NCBI GenBank assembly: GCA_900549215.1
Contig: URNJ01000018.1
Coordinates: forward strand, 1-17,871
DNA length: 17,871 nt
Reading direction: 5' to 3'
DNA from: an uncultured Collinsella sp.
GTDB taxonomy: Bacteria; Actinomycetota; Coriobacteriia; Coriobacteriales; Coriobacteriaceae
Positions within the stretch are counted from its first letter, which is position 1. The number at the start of each line of letters is the position of its first letter. The position numbers and the translations under genes are program-made. The notes beneath the pieces were generated by a model that did not search any database, was not told where the DNA came from, and was given only the letters and a program-made list of their open reading frames with translations. Shown here in pieces: positions 1 through 7,065 of this stretch.

Positions 1-20
1 ACATGGTCGAGGACGTTCTG

Positions 21-44
21 AAAACTAAGCCCGGCCCCCGCCGG
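21..44 (-). terminator. Probable intrinsic terminator of asd
   Basis: On the minus strand, 10 bases past the asd stop codon, CCGGC pairs with GCCGG around a GGGG loop (31-44). It is followed by a short T-rich stretch (CTTAGTTTT). The stem is only 5 bp but all G/C. Position and orientation fit the end of asd transcription. Confidence 0.5.
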
Positions 45-54
45 ACAGGTCACA

Positions 55-1080
55 CTACTCGCAGAGCAGCTTAGCGATCTGGACGGCGTTGGTTGCCGCG
101 CCCTTACGGATTTGGTCACCGCAGCACCAGAAAGTGATGCCGCGCGCAGCCTCGGGGTTCGAGATGTCGCGGCGCACACGACCGACCCAAATCAGGTCCT
201 GGTCGGAGGTGCCCATCGGCATGGGGAAACGGTCGTGCGCATCCTCGGCGCTCATGTCGTCAACCAGCTTCACGCCCGGAGCGGCAGCCAGCGCAACACG
301 GGCCTCGTCAACCGTAATGTCACGCTCGAACTCGAGCGTGATGCTCTCGGAGTGCGAACGCAGCACGGGCACGCGCACGCAGGTGCAGTTCACGCGCAGC
401 TCGGGCAGATGCATAATCTTGCGGCCCTCGTTTTGTAGCTTCATCTCCTCGGAGGTAAAGCCCTCCTCCTTGACGCCGCCAATCTGCGGAATCAGGTTAC
501 TCGCCAGCTGGGCGGCAAACGCGCGCGGCTCGGGAATCTCCTCGCCGCGGCCCAGGGCGGCCAGCTGAGCCTCGAGCTCGGCCATGCCGGGAGCGCCGGC
601 GCCCGAAGCTGCCTGATACGTGGACACGATCATGCGCTTCACGCCGGCGAGCTGATGCAACGGCCACGTGGGAACCAGGCCGATGATGGTCGCGCAGTTG
701 GGATTGGCGATAAGGCCGTGATGCCACTTGATATCGTCGGCATTGATCTCGGGCACGACCAGCGGTACCTCGGGATCCATACGGAAGGCATGGCTGTTGT
801 CGACCACGACGGCACCGCGCTTGACGGCCTCGGGCAGCAGCTCCTTGGCGATATCGTCGCCGGCAGCGCCGAGCACGATGTCGCAGCCCTCAAAGGCCTC
901 GGGGCAAGCTTCCTCAATCACGATCTGCTCGCCGCGGAACTCAACGGTCTTGCCCGCGGAGCGTGCACTTGCCAGCAGCTTGAGCTTACCAACTGGGAAC
1001 TCCTGCTCGTTAAGGCACTCGAGCATCTGGGTGCCCACGGCTCCCGTCGCGCCCAAAATAGCAACCGTGTACTGTTTCAT
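55..1080 (-). CDS. asd: Aspartate-semialdehyde dehydrogenase
   Basis: This 341-residue cytoplasmic enzyme reduces aspartyl phosphate to aspartate-semialdehyde with NADPH, the shared step towards lysine/diaminopimelate, threonine and methionine. The N-terminus carries the nucleotide-binding loop GATGAVG (residues 10-16). The catalytic cysteine is Cys129 in ANPNCATI. STYQAASGAG (153-162) follows, and RVPVLRSHSE (about 236-245) holds the conserved arginine and histidine of the active site. The length matches the short bacterial class. I chose the ATG at 1080 because the protein aligns from MKQYTVAILGATG and a GGGGGA ribosome site lies just upstream. An extension to 1167 adds 29 residues unlike the family and passes through that ribosome site. 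It lies 174 bp downstream of lysC on the same strand, so the two may share transcription, although a hairpin stands between them. Identification is secure. Confidence 0.97.
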   Translation of the reverse strand: MKQYTVAILGATGAVGTQMLECLNEQEFPVGKLKLLASARSAGKTVEFRGEQIVIEEACPEAFEGCDIVLGAAGDDIAKELLPEAVKRGAVVVDNSHAFRMDPEVPLVVPEINADDIKWHHGLIANPNCATIIGLVPTWPLHQLAGVKRMIVSTYQAASGAGAPGMAELEAQLAALGRGEEIPEPRAFAAQLASNLIPQIGGVKEEGFTSEEMKLQNEGRKIMHLPELRVNCTCVRVPVLRSHSESITLEFERDITVDEARVALAAAPGVKLVDDMSAEDAHDRFPMPMGTSDQDLIWVGRVRRDISNPEAARGITFWCCGDQIRKGAATNAVQIAKLLCE

Positions 1081-1151
1081 GCTTCCCCCTTTAAAGGTTG
1101 TGGCTTTTGCCCGCACGCCGAGCAGGCCGATTATTGTTGCCAGTGTATACA

Positions 1152-1180
1152 AGAACGGGGCGGGCACGAAACCCGCCCCG
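1152..1180 (-). terminator. GC-rich hairpin after lysC, possible terminator or attenuator
   Basis: CGGGGCGGG (1156-1164) and CCCGCCCCG (1172-1180) form a perfect 9-bp stem with a 7-base loop. Read on the minus strand it lies about 75 bases after the lysC stop and is followed by TTCTT, a weak T-tract. It could end lysC transcription or thin read-through into asd. The stem is clear; termination is inferred. Confidence 0.5.
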
Positions 1181-1181
1181 T

Positions 1182-1203
1182 CGAAACGAAACCGAAACGA
1201 AAC
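1182..1203. repeat. Tandem 11-bp direct repeat
   Basis: CGAAACGAAAC occurs twice in exact tandem (1182-1192 and 1193-1203) between lysC and asd, beside the GC hairpin. It reads as GTTTCG units on the transcribed strand. No function is recognised. Confidence 0.6.
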
Positions 1204-1254
1204 GCCCCGCCGTAGATTTATGAGACATGTCCCAAAAAATCACCGGGATGACAG

Positions 1255-2643
1255 CTACTTGTGGAGTGCGGCCAGAGCGGGATCGACCGGCGCGGGAGCC
1301 TCCAGGTCGGAGACCTTCACAATGCCGTTCTCATCGGAGAAGGCACGGTAAATGGTCTGAATCGCCAGGTCGAAGTCTTTCTCCTCGACACCGATAATGA
1401 TGTTGATCTCGTCGCAGCTCTGCGAAATCATACGCACGCTCACGCCGGCCTGGCCGAGCATGCCAAACAGGTGGCCCGAGATACCTGCGCGGCCGCGCAG
1501 GTTACGGCCGACGGTCGCGATGAGCGCCAAGCCCTCGACAACCTCGATCTCGAGCGGCTCGACCTCCTGCTGGATGTCGCCCACAAGTGAGTACAGCGAG
1601 TCGTGCACATCCTGCTCCTGCACCACGGCGCCAAAGCGGTCGACACCGGTGGGCATGTGCTCGACGGAAACGTCATAGCGCTCGAAGACCGAAAGCGCAC
1701 GGCGCATAAAGCCAACACGGGGCTTGGTGCGGTCGCGGGCAACGTTGATGGCGACAAAGCCGCGCTTGCCGGTCACGCCGGTAATGATGGGCTCCGCCTC
1801 GCCCTCATCAGCCGTCTCGCTAATGATGGTGCCGGGGTCCTGTGGCGCATTGGTGTTCTTGATGACCAGCGGAATGCCGGCCTCGCGCACGGGGAACACG
1901 GCCTCCTCGTGCAGGACACTCGCACCCATGTACGAAAGCTCGCGCAGCTCCTCGTAGGTAACGCGGGCGATGGGCTGAGCCTCGGGAACAATACGCGGAT
2001 CGGCAGAATAGAAGCCCGAGACGTCGGTCCAGTTCTCATACAGATCGGCGCCCAGGCACTTGGCCAGAATCGAGCCCGAGATATCGCCGCCGCCACGATC
2101 GAGCAGCTTGATCTGGCCCTCACGCGTCGCGCCGTAGAAACCGGGCATAACAAAGCCGCCCTGCTGACCGTACTCCTGCACCAACTCGGAGGTACGATTC
2201 ATGCTGAGCGTACCGTCGTGATGGAACGCCACAACCGTCGCGGCGTCCAGGAACGGTAAGCCCAGGTACTCGGCCATCAGGCGGGCGGTAAAGTACTCGC
2301 CACGGCTCACAAGCTCCTCGGTGGAGTAGCCGCCCGAGCGGGCGCGCTCGGCAAAGGCCGCGAACTCCTCACGGATGGGATAGGTGAGCTCCAGCTCGTC
2401 AGCGATATCAAAATAGCGCTGGCCAATGTCCTCGAGCAGTTCCTCGCACGACACGTGGTACTTAACGTGCGCGTTAACCAGGTAGAGCAGGTCGGTCACC
2501 TTGGTGTCGCCCTTAAAGCGGCGACCGCAGGCAGAAACCACCACAAAACGGCGAGCCGGGTCGGCATCGACGATGGCCTTGATCTTCTTAAAGTGTTCGG
2601 CGTCGGCGACCGACGAGCCGCCAAACTTGGCAATCTTAATCAT
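1255..2643 (-). CDS. lysC: Aspartate kinase
   Basis: Aspartate kinase phosphorylates the beta-carboxyl of aspartate with ATP, the committed step of the aspartate family. The 462-residue protein opens with the KFGGSSVAD motif (residues 6-14). RGEYFTARLMAEYL (114-127) follows, then the substrate/nucleotide loop LDRGGGDISGS (181-191) and DVSGFYSADPR (207-217). The segment from about residue 295 to the end has the length and pattern of two ACT domains, the usual site of feedback inhibition by lysine and/or threonine. The length suits a monofunctional, undivided enzyme with no homoserine dehydrogenase fused on. The start at 2643 gives the family N-terminus MIKIAKFGG; the nearest ribosome-site-like sequence (AGAAAGG) is rather far, about 13 bases upstream. 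It diverges from thrC across 104 bp, with asd downstream on the same strand. Confidence 0.96.
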   Translation of the reverse strand: MIKIAKFGGSSVADAEHFKKIKAIVDADPARRFVVVSACGRRFKGDTKVTDLLYLVNAHVKYHVSCEELLEDIGQRYFDIADELELTYPIREEFAAFAERARSGGYSTEELVSRGEYFTARLMAEYLGLPFLDAATVVAFHHDGTLSMNRTSELVQEYGQQGGFVMPGFYGATREGQIKLLDRGGGDISGSILAKCLGADLYENWTDVSGFYSADPRIVPEAQPIARVTYEELRELSYMGASVLHEEAVFPVREAGIPLVIKNTNAPQDPGTIISETADEGEAEPIITGVTGKRGFVAINVARDRTKPRVGFMRRALSVFERYDVSVEHMPTGVDRFGAVVQEQDVHDSLYSLVGDIQQEVEPLEIEVVEGLALIATVGRNLRGRAGISGHLFGMLGQAGVSVRMISQSCDEINIIIGVEEKDFDLAIQTIYRAFSDENGIVKVSDLEAPAPVDPALAALHK

Positions 2644-2747
2644 GGGCTGGAGGTTACCTTTCTAAAAAGCCTCTGCGAACCTATTTTGCGCGCTCTGATA
2701 CCATGGTTTCACCGATTGGGACCAAGGCATCCGAGGAGCAGTGTTAT
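2644..2747. promoter_or_regulatory. Divergent lysC/thrC intergenic region
   Basis: These 104 bases separate two divergently transcribed genes and must carry both start regions unless transcripts enter from further away. I see no convincing consensus -35/-10 pair on either strand. There is no room for, or sign of, a lysine riboswitch or T-box. The only strong element is GAGGAG (2733-2738), the thrC ribosome binding site. Confidence 0.45.
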
Positions 2748-4265
2748 ATGGGAACTTATCATAGTACACGAGGACGCACTTTATCGTGCTCAAGTAAGGT
2801 GGCAATCCGCACCGGCATCGCTCCCGACGGGGGTTTGTTTGTCTCGGACGAGCTCGGCACCCAGCAGGTCGATATCAGCTCGCTTGCAGATAAATCGTAC
2901 TTTGAAATCGCTCAAGATGTGTTGGGAATGTTACTGAATGATTACACGGCCGAAGAAATTTCGGCGTGTGTCGACGAGGCATACCGCGGCACGTTCGCGA
3001 GTGAAGAGGTTACGCCGCTCGTCAAACTCGACGCTGCGCCGGGCGCTGACGCCCCTCAGACCTATGTGATGGAGCTCTTTGGCGGCCCCACGAGTGCCTT
3101 TAAGGACGTCGCCCTGCAGATGCTCCCCCGCTTGATGGCCCGCACTTCCGCCAAGGACGGCGGCGCCGAGCGCATCATGATCGTCACCGCCACGTCGGGC
3201 GACACGGGCAAGGCAGCACTCGCCGGCTTTGCCGACGCTCCGGGCACGGGCATCACCGTCTTTTATCCCGAGGGCAAGGTCAGCCGCGTCCAGAACCTGC
3301 AGATGTCCACACAGGAGGGCGATAACGTCGCCGTCTGCGGCATCCGCGGCAACTTCGACGATGCCCAGAGTGCCGTCAAGCGCATCTTTGCCGATAAGGA
3401 GCTTGCCGAGCGCCTGGAGGCTGCTGGCACGGTGCTTTCGAGCGCCAACTCCATCAATGTCGGCCGTCTGGTACCGCAGGTCGTCTACTACTTTGCCGCC
3501 TATGCGCAGTTGCTGCGCGCCGGCGCCATCGAGGCCGGCGACGCCGTGGAGTTCTGTGTGCCCACCGGCAACTTTGGCGATATCTTGGCCGGCTACTACG
3601 CCAAGCGCATGGGTCTGCCCGTCGCCAAACTCGTCGTGGCCAGCGACAAGAACAACGTGCTCGCCGACTTCCTGACCACCGGCGTCTACGACCGCAACCG
3701 TCCGTTCTTCACCACCATCTCGCCGTCGATGGATATCCTCATCAGCTCTAACCTGGAGCGCATGCTGTACTTCCTGTCCGATGGCGACTGCGAACTCGTT
3801 GCCGGCCTTATGGAGCAGCTGGCACAGACTGGTCGCTACGAGGTTCCCGCCGACCTGCTGGCAAAGATTCAGAGCGTCTTTGGCTGCGGTTGGGCCAGCG
3901 AAGACGAAGTCCGCGCTGCCATCAAGAGCTGCTGGGATGCGAACGGCTACGTAATCGACCCGCACACTGCTTGCGGCTATCACGTCTTTGAAAAGGTCGC
4001 CCCCGCCGAGGGCGCCAAGGCCCGCGTGCTGCTTTCGACCGCAAGCCCCTACAAGTTCCCGCGCGCCTGCTGCGACGCCCTGGGGCTCGACGTTCCCGAG
4101 GACGACTTTGAGGCCATGCACGTGCTCGAGCAGGCAACCAACACGGTCGCCCCGGCACAGCTCGCCGAGCTCGAGTCCAAGCCCGTCCGCTTCGAAGACG
4201 TCTGCGACGTCGATGAGATGGCCAGCTACGTAGAGCAGGCTGCAAAAAAGATAGCAACCAACTAA
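2748..4265 (+). CDS. thrC: Threonine synthase
   Basis: Threonine synthase is the PLP enzyme that converts O-phosphohomoserine to threonine. The 505-residue protein begins YHSTRGR, the usual start of the long fungal/proteobacterial-type class, followed by GIAPDGGLFVS (residues 23-33). The PLP lysine is Lys119 in FGGPTSAFKDVALQ. TATSGDTGKAAL and PTGNFGDILAGYYAKRMGLP, the phosphate-cup and substrate segments, come later. I chose ATG 2748 because GAGGAG sits 9 bases upstream and the family N-terminus starts here; the upstream in-frame ATG at 2703 has no ribosome site and adds 15 unrelated residues. It is followed by a strong GNRA-loop hairpin and then thrB, whose product makes its substrate. The thrC-thrB gap of 203 bp is unusually structured. 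Confidence 0.97.
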   Translation: MGTYHSTRGRTLSCSSKVAIRTGIAPDGGLFVSDELGTQQVDISSLADKSYFEIAQDVLGMLLNDYTAEEISACVDEAYRGTFASEEVTPLVKLDAAPGADAPQTYVMELFGGPTSAFKDVALQMLPRLMARTSAKDGGAERIMIVTATSGDTGKAALAGFADAPGTGITVFYPEGKVSRVQNLQMSTQEGDNVAVCGIRGNFDDAQSAVKRIFADKELAERLEAAGTVLSSANSINVGRLVPQVVYYFAAYAQLLRAGAIEAGDAVEFCVPTGNFGDILAGYYAKRMGLPVAKLVVASDKNNVLADFLTTGVYDRNRPFFTTISPSMDILISSNLERMLYFLSDGDCELVAGLMEQLAQTGRYEVPADLLAKIQSVFGCGWASEDEVRAAIKSCWDANGYVIDPHTACGYHVFEKVAPAEGAKARVLLSTASPYKFPRACCDALGLDVPEDDFEAMHVLEQATNTVAPAQLAELESKPVRFEDVCDVDEMASYVEQAAKKIATN

Positions 4266-4277
4266 ACCCCTTATAAG

Positions 4278-4311
4278 GCGCCGGCGAAAGCCGGCGCACC
4301 TTCTTTTATCA
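4278..4311 (+). terminator. Intrinsic terminator of thrC
   Basis: GCGCCGGC (4278-4285) pairs perfectly with GCCGGCGC (4290-4297) across a GAAA tetraloop, followed by a T-rich run (TTCTTTT, 4301-4307). The hairpin starts 12 bases after the thrC stop. It implies that thrB is at least partly transcribed from its own signal or by read-through. Confidence 0.8.
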
Positions 4312-4343
4312 GATACCTACCGGGATGATGACGAACGTGCATA

Positions 4344-4455
4344 GCGTGCCTGGCTGTTTAGTTCGTCGCGAGTTCCGCACGCAAAGGAAAGCACTTAATG
4401 TGCTTTCCGTCTTGCGCAGGACTGCCCGAGCAGCGAACTAAACAGCCAGGCACGC
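4344..4455 (+). repeat. Long hairpin element directly before the thrB ribosome site
   Basis: The outer arms 4344-4365 and 4434-4455 are perfect 22-nt reverse complements, beginning GCGTGCCTGG and ending CCAGGCACGC. An inner hairpin pairs GGAAAGCAC (4386-4394) with GTGCTTTCC (4400-4408), and weaker pairing lies between (CGCAA with TTGCG). The whole can fold into one stem of about 112 nt. The right arm ends one base before AGGAGG (4457-4462), the thrB ribosome site. It could be a dispersed palindromic element or a regulatory leader; the sequence alone does not decide. Confidence 0.85.
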
Positions 4456-4468
4456 CAGGAGGACTCAC

Positions 4469-5350
4469 ATGATCAAGATCACCGTCCCAGCAACAAGCGC
4501 CAACTTGGGCATTGGCTACGATACCCTCGGCATGGCCGTCAGCCTCTACTCGCACTTTACCTTTGAGCGCGCCGACAAGCTCACCATCACGGGCTGCCCA
4601 GAAGAGTTCCAAAACGAGAACAACCTGGTCTATGTGAGCTTTGTCGATGCGCTGGCCGCATGGGGCGAGCCGGCTTTTCCCGTTGCCATCGACATCCAGA
4701 CCGACGTGCCCGTCGCCCGCGGCCTGGGCTCCAGCTCCACCTGCGTCGTCGCCGGCATCATGGCTGCCGCCGCGTTGAGGGGCCATACCGTCGACCGCGC
4801 CGAGCTCGTCCGCATCGCCACCGAGGTCGAGGGCCATCCCGATAACGTCGCCCCCGCTATCCTGGGCGGCGCCGTCTGCTCCTTTACGCCGACCGATTCG
4901 CTCCCCCAGTGCCTGCGCTACGAGGTGAGCGATCGTTTGCGTTTTATTACCGTGATTCCACCTTACGAGGTGCACACGAGCGAGGCACGCAAGGTCGTGC
5001 CGCAGGAGATTCCACTCTCCACCGCCGTATGGCAGATGGGCCGCATCGCCGGCATGACGCGCGGCTTGGAGACTGGTGACCTGGACCTGATTGCCGCCGC
5101 CAACGACGACCGCATCCAGGAGCCCTATCGTCGCCGCCTGATCCCCGACTACAACGCCGTGCGCGACACCTGCCTTAACGGCGGCGCTAAGACCATCTGG
5201 ATTAGCGGCTCGGGCTCGACCCTCATGGCTGTGACCGACGACACCATCGTGGCAAAGTTCCTGCAGGTCAAGCTGCGTGAGCAGTTCCCCAAGTGTGACA
5301 CGCACATTCTGACGTGCGACACGGAAGGCGCCCAGATCGAATACCTGTAG
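4469..5350 (+). CDS. thrB: Homoserine kinase
   Basis: Homoserine kinase is a GHMP-family enzyme that phosphorylates homoserine with ATP to give the threonine synthase substrate. The 293-residue protein begins KITVPATSANLGIGYDTLG (residues 3-21), the homoserine-kinase signature. The ATP-binding glycine/serine loop is PVARGLGSSS (81-90). The C-terminal GHMP motif appears in WISGSGSTLMAV. The length is typical and the protein looks cytosolic, with no membrane segment. The ATG at 4469 has an ideal AGGAGG site six bases upstream, placed right beside the long hairpin. It follows thrC in the same direction; homoserine dehydrogenase, which would supply its substrate, is not in the window. Confidence 0.97.
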   Translation: MIKITVPATSANLGIGYDTLGMAVSLYSHFTFERADKLTITGCPEEFQNENNLVYVSFVDALAAWGEPAFPVAIDIQTDVPVARGLGSSSTCVVAGIMAAAALRGHTVDRAELVRIATEVEGHPDNVAPAILGGAVCSFTPTDSLPQCLRYEVSDRLRFITVIPPYEVHTSEARKVVPQEIPLSTAVWQMGRIAGMTRGLETGDLDLIAAANDDRIQEPYRRRLIPDYNAVRDTCLNGGAKTIWISGSGSTLMAVTDDTIVAKFLQVKLREQFPKCDTHILTCDTEGAQIEYL

Positions 5351-5371
5351 TCGCCGTCCCGTATACTCGCC

Positions 5372-5499
5372 GGGGAGGCCAGGGGGCTTTGCCCCCCAAA
5401 TCGTCCTCGGACATGGCAGGACCCCCGCTGCGCACTTCGTGCGGGGGGGGTCCTGCCGTCCTGCGGAAAGATTTGGGGGCAAAGCCCCCTGGCCTCCCC
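5372..5499. repeat. 128-bp palindromic element with nested hairpin
   Basis: The outer arms 5372-5402 and 5470-5499 are reverse complements apart from one extra C in the left arm; they start GGGGAGGCCAGGGGGC. A nested stem joins GGCAGGACCCCC (5415-5426) to the complementary 5445-5457. The 13-mer CCGTCCTGCGGAA (5456-5468) recurs inverted near the window end (17832-17844), which suggests a dispersed repeat family. It begins 21 bases after the thrB stop and may also act as its terminator. The rest of the 5351-5637 gap holds nothing I recognise. Confidence 0.85.
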
Positions 5500-5637
5500 T
5501 ATGTTAACTTCGCCGGCAGCGGCTACAGGGACCTACGCTCTGGAAAGGCGCCGGGCTGATAGTTTGGCTTTTTATTGGTAGGGGCTCTTGCTAGGCTGGA
5601 GCACTTCCCAGAGGCGGGCATCGGCTGTGTGCTTGGT

Positions 5638-6336
5638 TTAGGCGGCGCTGGTTTCTTTGTATTCGGAGACTGGTTCTAGGAGGTCCTCGATGTTGCAGTG
5701 GAGGGCTTTTGCTATGGCTCTTACGCTTGTAACCGAAGCTTCATTGATGTTTCTCTGGCGCTGCTCGTACATTTGGATTGAGCGGAGTGACACACCCGAT
5801 TCGTATGCCAGGTCTTGTTGGGTTTTCTTGAGCCTCTTTCTTGCTAACGCAAGTTTGGTTTGCCTGGACGCTTTCTTCGCCATATCGCAGACGAGACGAG
5901 CCACGCGTTCCTCCGAGGCTTCGTGCCAGGGGTAGTACAGGCTGCGTAGCACATCGAATGGAACGACATGCAGCAAATCTTCGAAAGACTCTCCTAGGCG
6001 CCACTGAAGGTATGCCAATATCCAGCCTGTCCAATATTCCGGTGTCTTTTCGAATCGGTAGGTTCGATTTGGCATCGGCCTTGATTGATAGCCCGACCTT
6101 TCGGCGATAAGCGCGAACAGCTCAACGCCCGATTTTCCCGACACTACCCATGCGTTGCCGCGTTCGAACTCGCGAGCTACGCCGCTCAGGCAAAAGAGTT
6201 CAGCAACTTCCGATCCTTCTGCCCCATAATCGTTAACGGCATAGTCAAAGCAGTCGCCGAGGTTGTTCATTGCATCCTCAAGGTAGTAGACGGGGTATGT
6301 CCTACTCGGCCCACAATCCGTTAACTCTTGGATCAT
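5638..6336 (-). CDS. DUF3791-like plus XRE helix-turn-helix protein, putative antitoxin and repressor
   Basis: This 232-residue protein has three visible parts. Residues about 25-80 (GSEVAELFCLSGVAREF...GKSGVELFALI) resemble the small DUF3791 domain that commonly accompanies DUF3990 proteins. Residues 98-150 (YWTGWILAYLQW...YYPWHEASEERV) form a linker seen in gut-bacterial regulators. Residues 163-222 are an XRE-type DNA-binding domain (RKRLKKTQQDLAYESGVSLRSIQMYEQ...NIEDLLE). The start ATG 6336 lies inside the end of the DUF3990 gene (35-bp overlap) and is served by AGGAAGGG nine bases upstream, so translation is probably coupled. I infer that it neutralises the DUF3990 protein and binds the palindrome at 7002-7044. 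The region is AT-richer than its neighbours, suggesting transfer. Domain names come from pattern recall, not a profile search. Confidence 0.75.
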   Translation of the reverse strand: MIQELTDCGPSRTYPVYYLEDAMNNLGDCFDYAVNDYGAEGSEVAELFCLSGVAREFERGNAWVVSGKSGVELFALIAERSGYQSRPMPNRTYRFEKTPEYWTGWILAYLQWRLGESFEDLLHVVPFDVLRSLYYPWHEASEERVARLVCDMAKKASRQTKLALARKRLKKTQQDLAYESGVSLRSIQMYEQRQRNINEASVTSVRAIAKALHCNIEDLLEPVSEYKETSAA

Positions 6337-6985
6337 TTAAATCAACCCTTCCTGCCATCAAATCCCTAATGTCGACACCATCAGAGTCAAATCCGTTTAC
6401 CGTATCCAGGTACTTTCGTCGAGCGTTCTGTTCTCGCTCAAATCGTTTGGGATAAAACTCAGCTCCCGAGGCCTGCTTCCAATCGCGGAACTTAATCGCC
6501 GAGAATGCACGCTCACTCATAAGCGCATATTGAATGCCCAAATCCCCCAAAAACATAATGCGCTGCAATTGCCTGAGCGAGATCATGCCGTTGACAAACT
6601 GTCTTGCAAACGAGAAATAGGAATCGTCTGCACGATAGCCTCGAATAACGTCATAGGGAGAAATATCAATCAGGCAGTTATCCAGCAGATAACGAAGCCC
6701 CTCGCGTGCTACTGGCGTTGAAACATTAAACTCTCTGTTATTCGCCAGAATTGCAAGCCAGTTGAGAATCGAGAACTCACCTGATTCCAAATCCAAAATC
6801 GCAAGGTCATCTAAATCAAGCTCATATCGATTGGCAATGCCATCAGACTCGGTCCGACATGCCCACTCCATTGCCATTTCCTCATGCGGTGTGCAATAAA
6901 ACCCGCGCCCATAGTCATTGAATTGCCTGCATTTATCCAACGATGGATGATCGACAACAACGTCCGACCCGTGCCAAAGCTCCAT
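6302..6985 (-). CDS. DUF3990 protein, putative ADP-ribosyltransferase-like toxin
   Basis: This 227-residue protein starts MELWHGSDVVV and has the DUF3990 pattern: HGS (residues 5-7), FNDYGRGFYCTPHEEMAMEWA (22-42) and DVIRGYRADDSYF (112-124). DUF3990 proteins are thought to share a fold with ADP-ribosyltransferases, in which the HG motif and the GxGFY segment shape the NAD pocket; transferase activity here is inference. I chose ATG 6985 because GGAGG stands five bases upstream; an in-frame GTG at 7006 lies before that site. No signal peptide or membrane segment is visible, so it should act in the cytosol. It is the first gene of a two-gene unit overlapping the HTH partner by 35 bp, preceded by a perfect 18-bp inverted repeat, an arrangement typical of toxin-antitoxin modules. 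Confidence 0.75.
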   Translation of the reverse strand: MELWHGSDVVVDHPSLDKCRQFNDYGRGFYCTPHEEMAMEWACRTESDGIANRYELDLDDLAILDLESGEFSILNWLAILANNREFNVSTPVAREGLRYLLDNCLIDISPYDVIRGYRADDSYFSFARQFVNGMISLRQLQRIMFLGDLGIQYALMSERAFSAIKFRDWKQASGAEFYPKRFEREQNARRKYLDTVNGFDSDGVDIRDLMAGRVDLNDPRVNGLWAE

Positions 6986-7001
6986 ATCGACCTCCAAAAA
7001 T

Positions 7002-7044
7002 ATCACCTCAGTGATAGTTTACCAATAACTATCACTGAGGTGAT
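7002..7044 (-). promoter_or_regulatory. Operator/promoter of the DUF3990-HTH module
   Basis: ATCACCTCAGTGATAGTT (7002-7019) and its exact reverse complement (7027-7044) flank a 7-base spacer. Each arm contains its own smaller dyad, ATCAC-N4-GTGAT, so there are two palindromic half-operators. On the minus strand TTGGTA, 17 bases, then TATTTT lies across it, and an extended -10-like TGGTAAACT is also present. The latter leaves room for the GGAGG ribosome site in the transcript and is the more plausible promoter. It is the likely autoregulatory site of the XRE protein. Confidence 0.75.
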
Positions 7045-7065
7045 CTAGATGGGAGCTTTTGAGGG

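Noticed and set aside
112..1351. Long open frames opposite asd and lysC, and similar long opposite-strand frames over the GH32 and PTS genes (for example 15065-16582)
   Set aside because: High GC makes stop codons rare in all frames; these lack family motifs and ribosome sites and overlap well-identified genes.
2644..2747. Lysine riboswitch or T-box before lysC
   Set aside because: The leader is too short and lacks the conserved T-box sequence and multi-helix layout.
4358..5482. 374-residue open frame opposite thrB
   Set aside because: It runs antisense to homoserine kinase and through two palindromic elements, with low-complexity composition and no recognisable domain.
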